Positions 14,836 through 15,836 of a DNA stretch of 15,836 bases are shown piece by piece (position 1 is the stretch's first letter; each line of letters opens with the position of its first letter). The notes below the pieces were generated by a model that worked only from the letters and a program-made list of their open reading frames with translations, did no database searches and had not been told where the DNA came from. The translations under genes and the position numbers were made by a program. The stretch covers positions 1-15,836 of the forward strand of contig CANDFN010000014.1 of NCBI GenBank assembly GCA_947384015.1, given 5' to 3'. Source of the stretch: an uncultured Clostridia bacterium (lineage in GTDB: Bacteria > Bacillota > Clostridia > Christensenellales > UBA1242).

Positions 14836-14868
14836 TAAAAATCCACCCAATCTTAGGTGGAATTTTTT
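14836..14868 (-). terminator. Intrinsic terminator of gltX
   Basis: On the minus strand TCCACC (14861-14856) pairs with GGTGGA (14847-14842) around an 8-base loop, followed by TTTTTATTT. It begins directly after the gltX stop at 14869-14867. Confidence 0.83.
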
Positions 14869-15784
14869 ATATTATCTTAATTAAATTATTTAGCCTGTTT
14901 TTGCATTCGGCTTCGCCCAAGATTTTCATAATAGAATAAAGTTCTGGGCTGTTAGTTTTACCTGTTATTGCAATACGGACAAACTTACTAGCGTCTGCAA
15001 CATTACCAGCATAAGCTGTTGGATTTTGTTTGTAGGTTTTGTTATCAACAAAGTTGTGTTTTATTGCAATATTTTTAAGTTCTTCAAACCAAGCAGAATT
15101 GTCTACTGATGTTGCGTAACTTTTCATATATTCTGTTAAAAAACTTTTTAACTTTGTTTTATCTACTGCACCAAAATCTAATTCATAATTTGGCTTAAAG
15201 TTAGGAAGAACATAATCATATAAACTTAGTATTTCGCTATAATAAGTTATATCTTTACGTGGGCGCTCTCCGCCCCTATCTATTGATAACATTGCAAGCA
15301 AAGTCTGTTTATTATCTATAAAAATCTTTTCTGCCCCATATGCAATCTCATCATCTTTCCATTCTTTTGCCCAAGCCAGCGCATTGTTGTAAACCTCTTC
15401 TGCACTCATTTTAGAAATGATTGTTTTAGACACATCGTTTAACTTTGCAAAATCAAACATAGGGTTTGTTACGCCAATCTTTTTAACAGAGAATGGAAAT
15501 TCTTGATAAAGTAAATTTGGATTGTTTTTACGCCAAATTTCAAAGTCACTATTTAAAAGATTTAACAAATATTCTATAACAGCATTAATTGGATAACCTG
15601 TTTTTAAAAAGTAACGCGCATCTGCAAACACATCTTTACGTTTACTTATTTTTCTTTTATTGCCAACCTCATTAAGCACGCAGATGTTTGGTGTGTGAGC
15701 ATAACGGAAAGGTTCTCTGCCAAAAGCACGCGCAAGCTCCAAATGCACTGGTAAAGATTGATACCAATCTTGCCCACGAACTAT
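14867..15784 (-). CDS. gltX: Glutamyl-tRNA synthetase, N-terminally truncated by contig end
   Basis: The visible 305 residues start IVRGQDWYQSLPVHLELARA and contain the class I signature KISKR (equivalent to KMSKS) in GNKRKISKRKD, about residue 45 of the fragment, followed by the anticodon-binding helical part (AVIEYLLNLLNS, IDRGGERPRKD). The enzyme charges tRNA-Glu. The HIGH motif and the rest of the Rossmann fold are missing because the genomic sequence ends at 15784, where adapter sequence begins. A GTG at 15748 can be misread as a start, but it encodes an internal Val: the frame is open and homologous upstream of it. The SKRKD variant and the long C-terminal part resemble the longer clostridial GltX, from memory. 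Glutamate versus glutamate/glutamine specificity cannot be decided from the fragment. Confidence 0.9.
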   Translation of the reverse strand: MVRGQDWYQSLPVHLELARAFGREPFRYAHTPNICVLNEVGNKRKISKRKDVFADARYFLKTGYPINAVIEYLLNLLNSDFEIWRKNNPNLLYQEFPFSVKKIGVTNPMFDFAKLNDVSKTIISKMSAEEVYNNALAWAKEWKDDEIAYGAEKIFIDNKQTLLAMLSIDRGGERPRKDITYYSEILSLYDYVLPNFKPNYELDFGAVDKTKLKSFLTEYMKSYATSVDNSAWFEELKNIAIKHNFVDNKTYKQNPTAYAGNVADASKFVRIAITGKTNSPELYSIMKILGEAECKNRLNNLIKII

Positions 15785-15836
15785 AGATCGGAAGAGCGTC
15801 GTGTAGGGAAAGAGTGTCGTGGGGAGTGTTGTTGGG
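15785..15836. other. Non-genomic Illumina adapter and junk tail
   Basis: From 15785 the sequence begins AGATCGGAAGAGCGTCGTG and matches the Illumina TruSeq universal adapter (reverse complement) for 33 bases to 15817. The remaining 19 bases are G/T-rich and do not cleanly follow the expected adapter continuation, as expected of low-quality read ends. This is adapter read-through kept at the contig edge, not organismal DNA. Confidence 0.97.

Noticed and set aside
1..15784. CRISPR array, insertion sequence, prophage or integrative element
   Set aside because: No spaced direct repeats, transposase, integrase or phage structural motif was seen; the only tandem repeat is the 31-bp duplication.

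Overview
The window reads as one contig from an AT-rich, low-GC Bacillota (Firmicutes), probably an uncultured clostridial lineage. The evidence is strong AT bias, TAA-dominated stops, AGGAGG-type ribosome binding sites, TTGACA/TATAAT promoters with frequent TGn extended -10s, and typical gene content: a long U32 protein, pth-mfd followed by a PrsA-type lipoprotein, and a SpoIIQ-like M23 protein. Genes translate with the standard bacterial code. The taxonomy is inference only.

Layout. 2-718 (+): 3' end of an unrecognised protein, closed by a bidirectional terminator. 836-1952: two unrecognised small genes transcribed away from back-to-back promoters. 2131-2304 (-): an initiator tRNA-fMet unit with consensus promoter and terminator, followed downstream by inverted repeats. 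2453-4637 (-): a U32/RlhA-like protein. 4729-6057 (+): a CobW/COG0523 GTPase with a His/Asp/Glu-rich metal-binding segment. 6130-10014 (+): pth overlapping mfd. 10081-12081 (+): a PrsA/parvulin-type lipoprotein behind a promoter carrying a perfect 31-bp tandem duplication. 12286-13442 (+): a small unknown lipoprotein and a SpoIIQ-like M23 protein. 13441-14373 (-): an unknown protein. 14468-14771 (+): acyl carrier protein. 14836-15784 (-): C-terminal part of glutamyl-tRNA synthetase, cut by the contig end.

Most genes are single transcription units with their own promoter and intrinsic terminator; pth-mfd is the only evident overlapping operon. Themes are translation and RNA maintenance (fMet tRNA, Pth, GltX, RlhA-like U32), transcription-coupled repair (Mfd), envelope proteins (PrsA-like, lipoprotein, M23), lipid synthesis (ACP) and metal handling (CobW).

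Two things stand out. First, predicted 5' leaders are extremely short: three genes show the arrangement TGT-TAWAAT-N6-ATG, which puts the expected transcription start on the A of the ATG (leaderless), and five others have leaders of about 11-20 nt, in several of which the Shine-Dalgarno begins at or within a few bases of the predicted mRNA 5' end. Second, the last 52 bases are not genomic: they begin with Illumina adapter sequence that interrupts gltX. I found no CRISPR array, transposase, phage module or obvious new multi-gene system.
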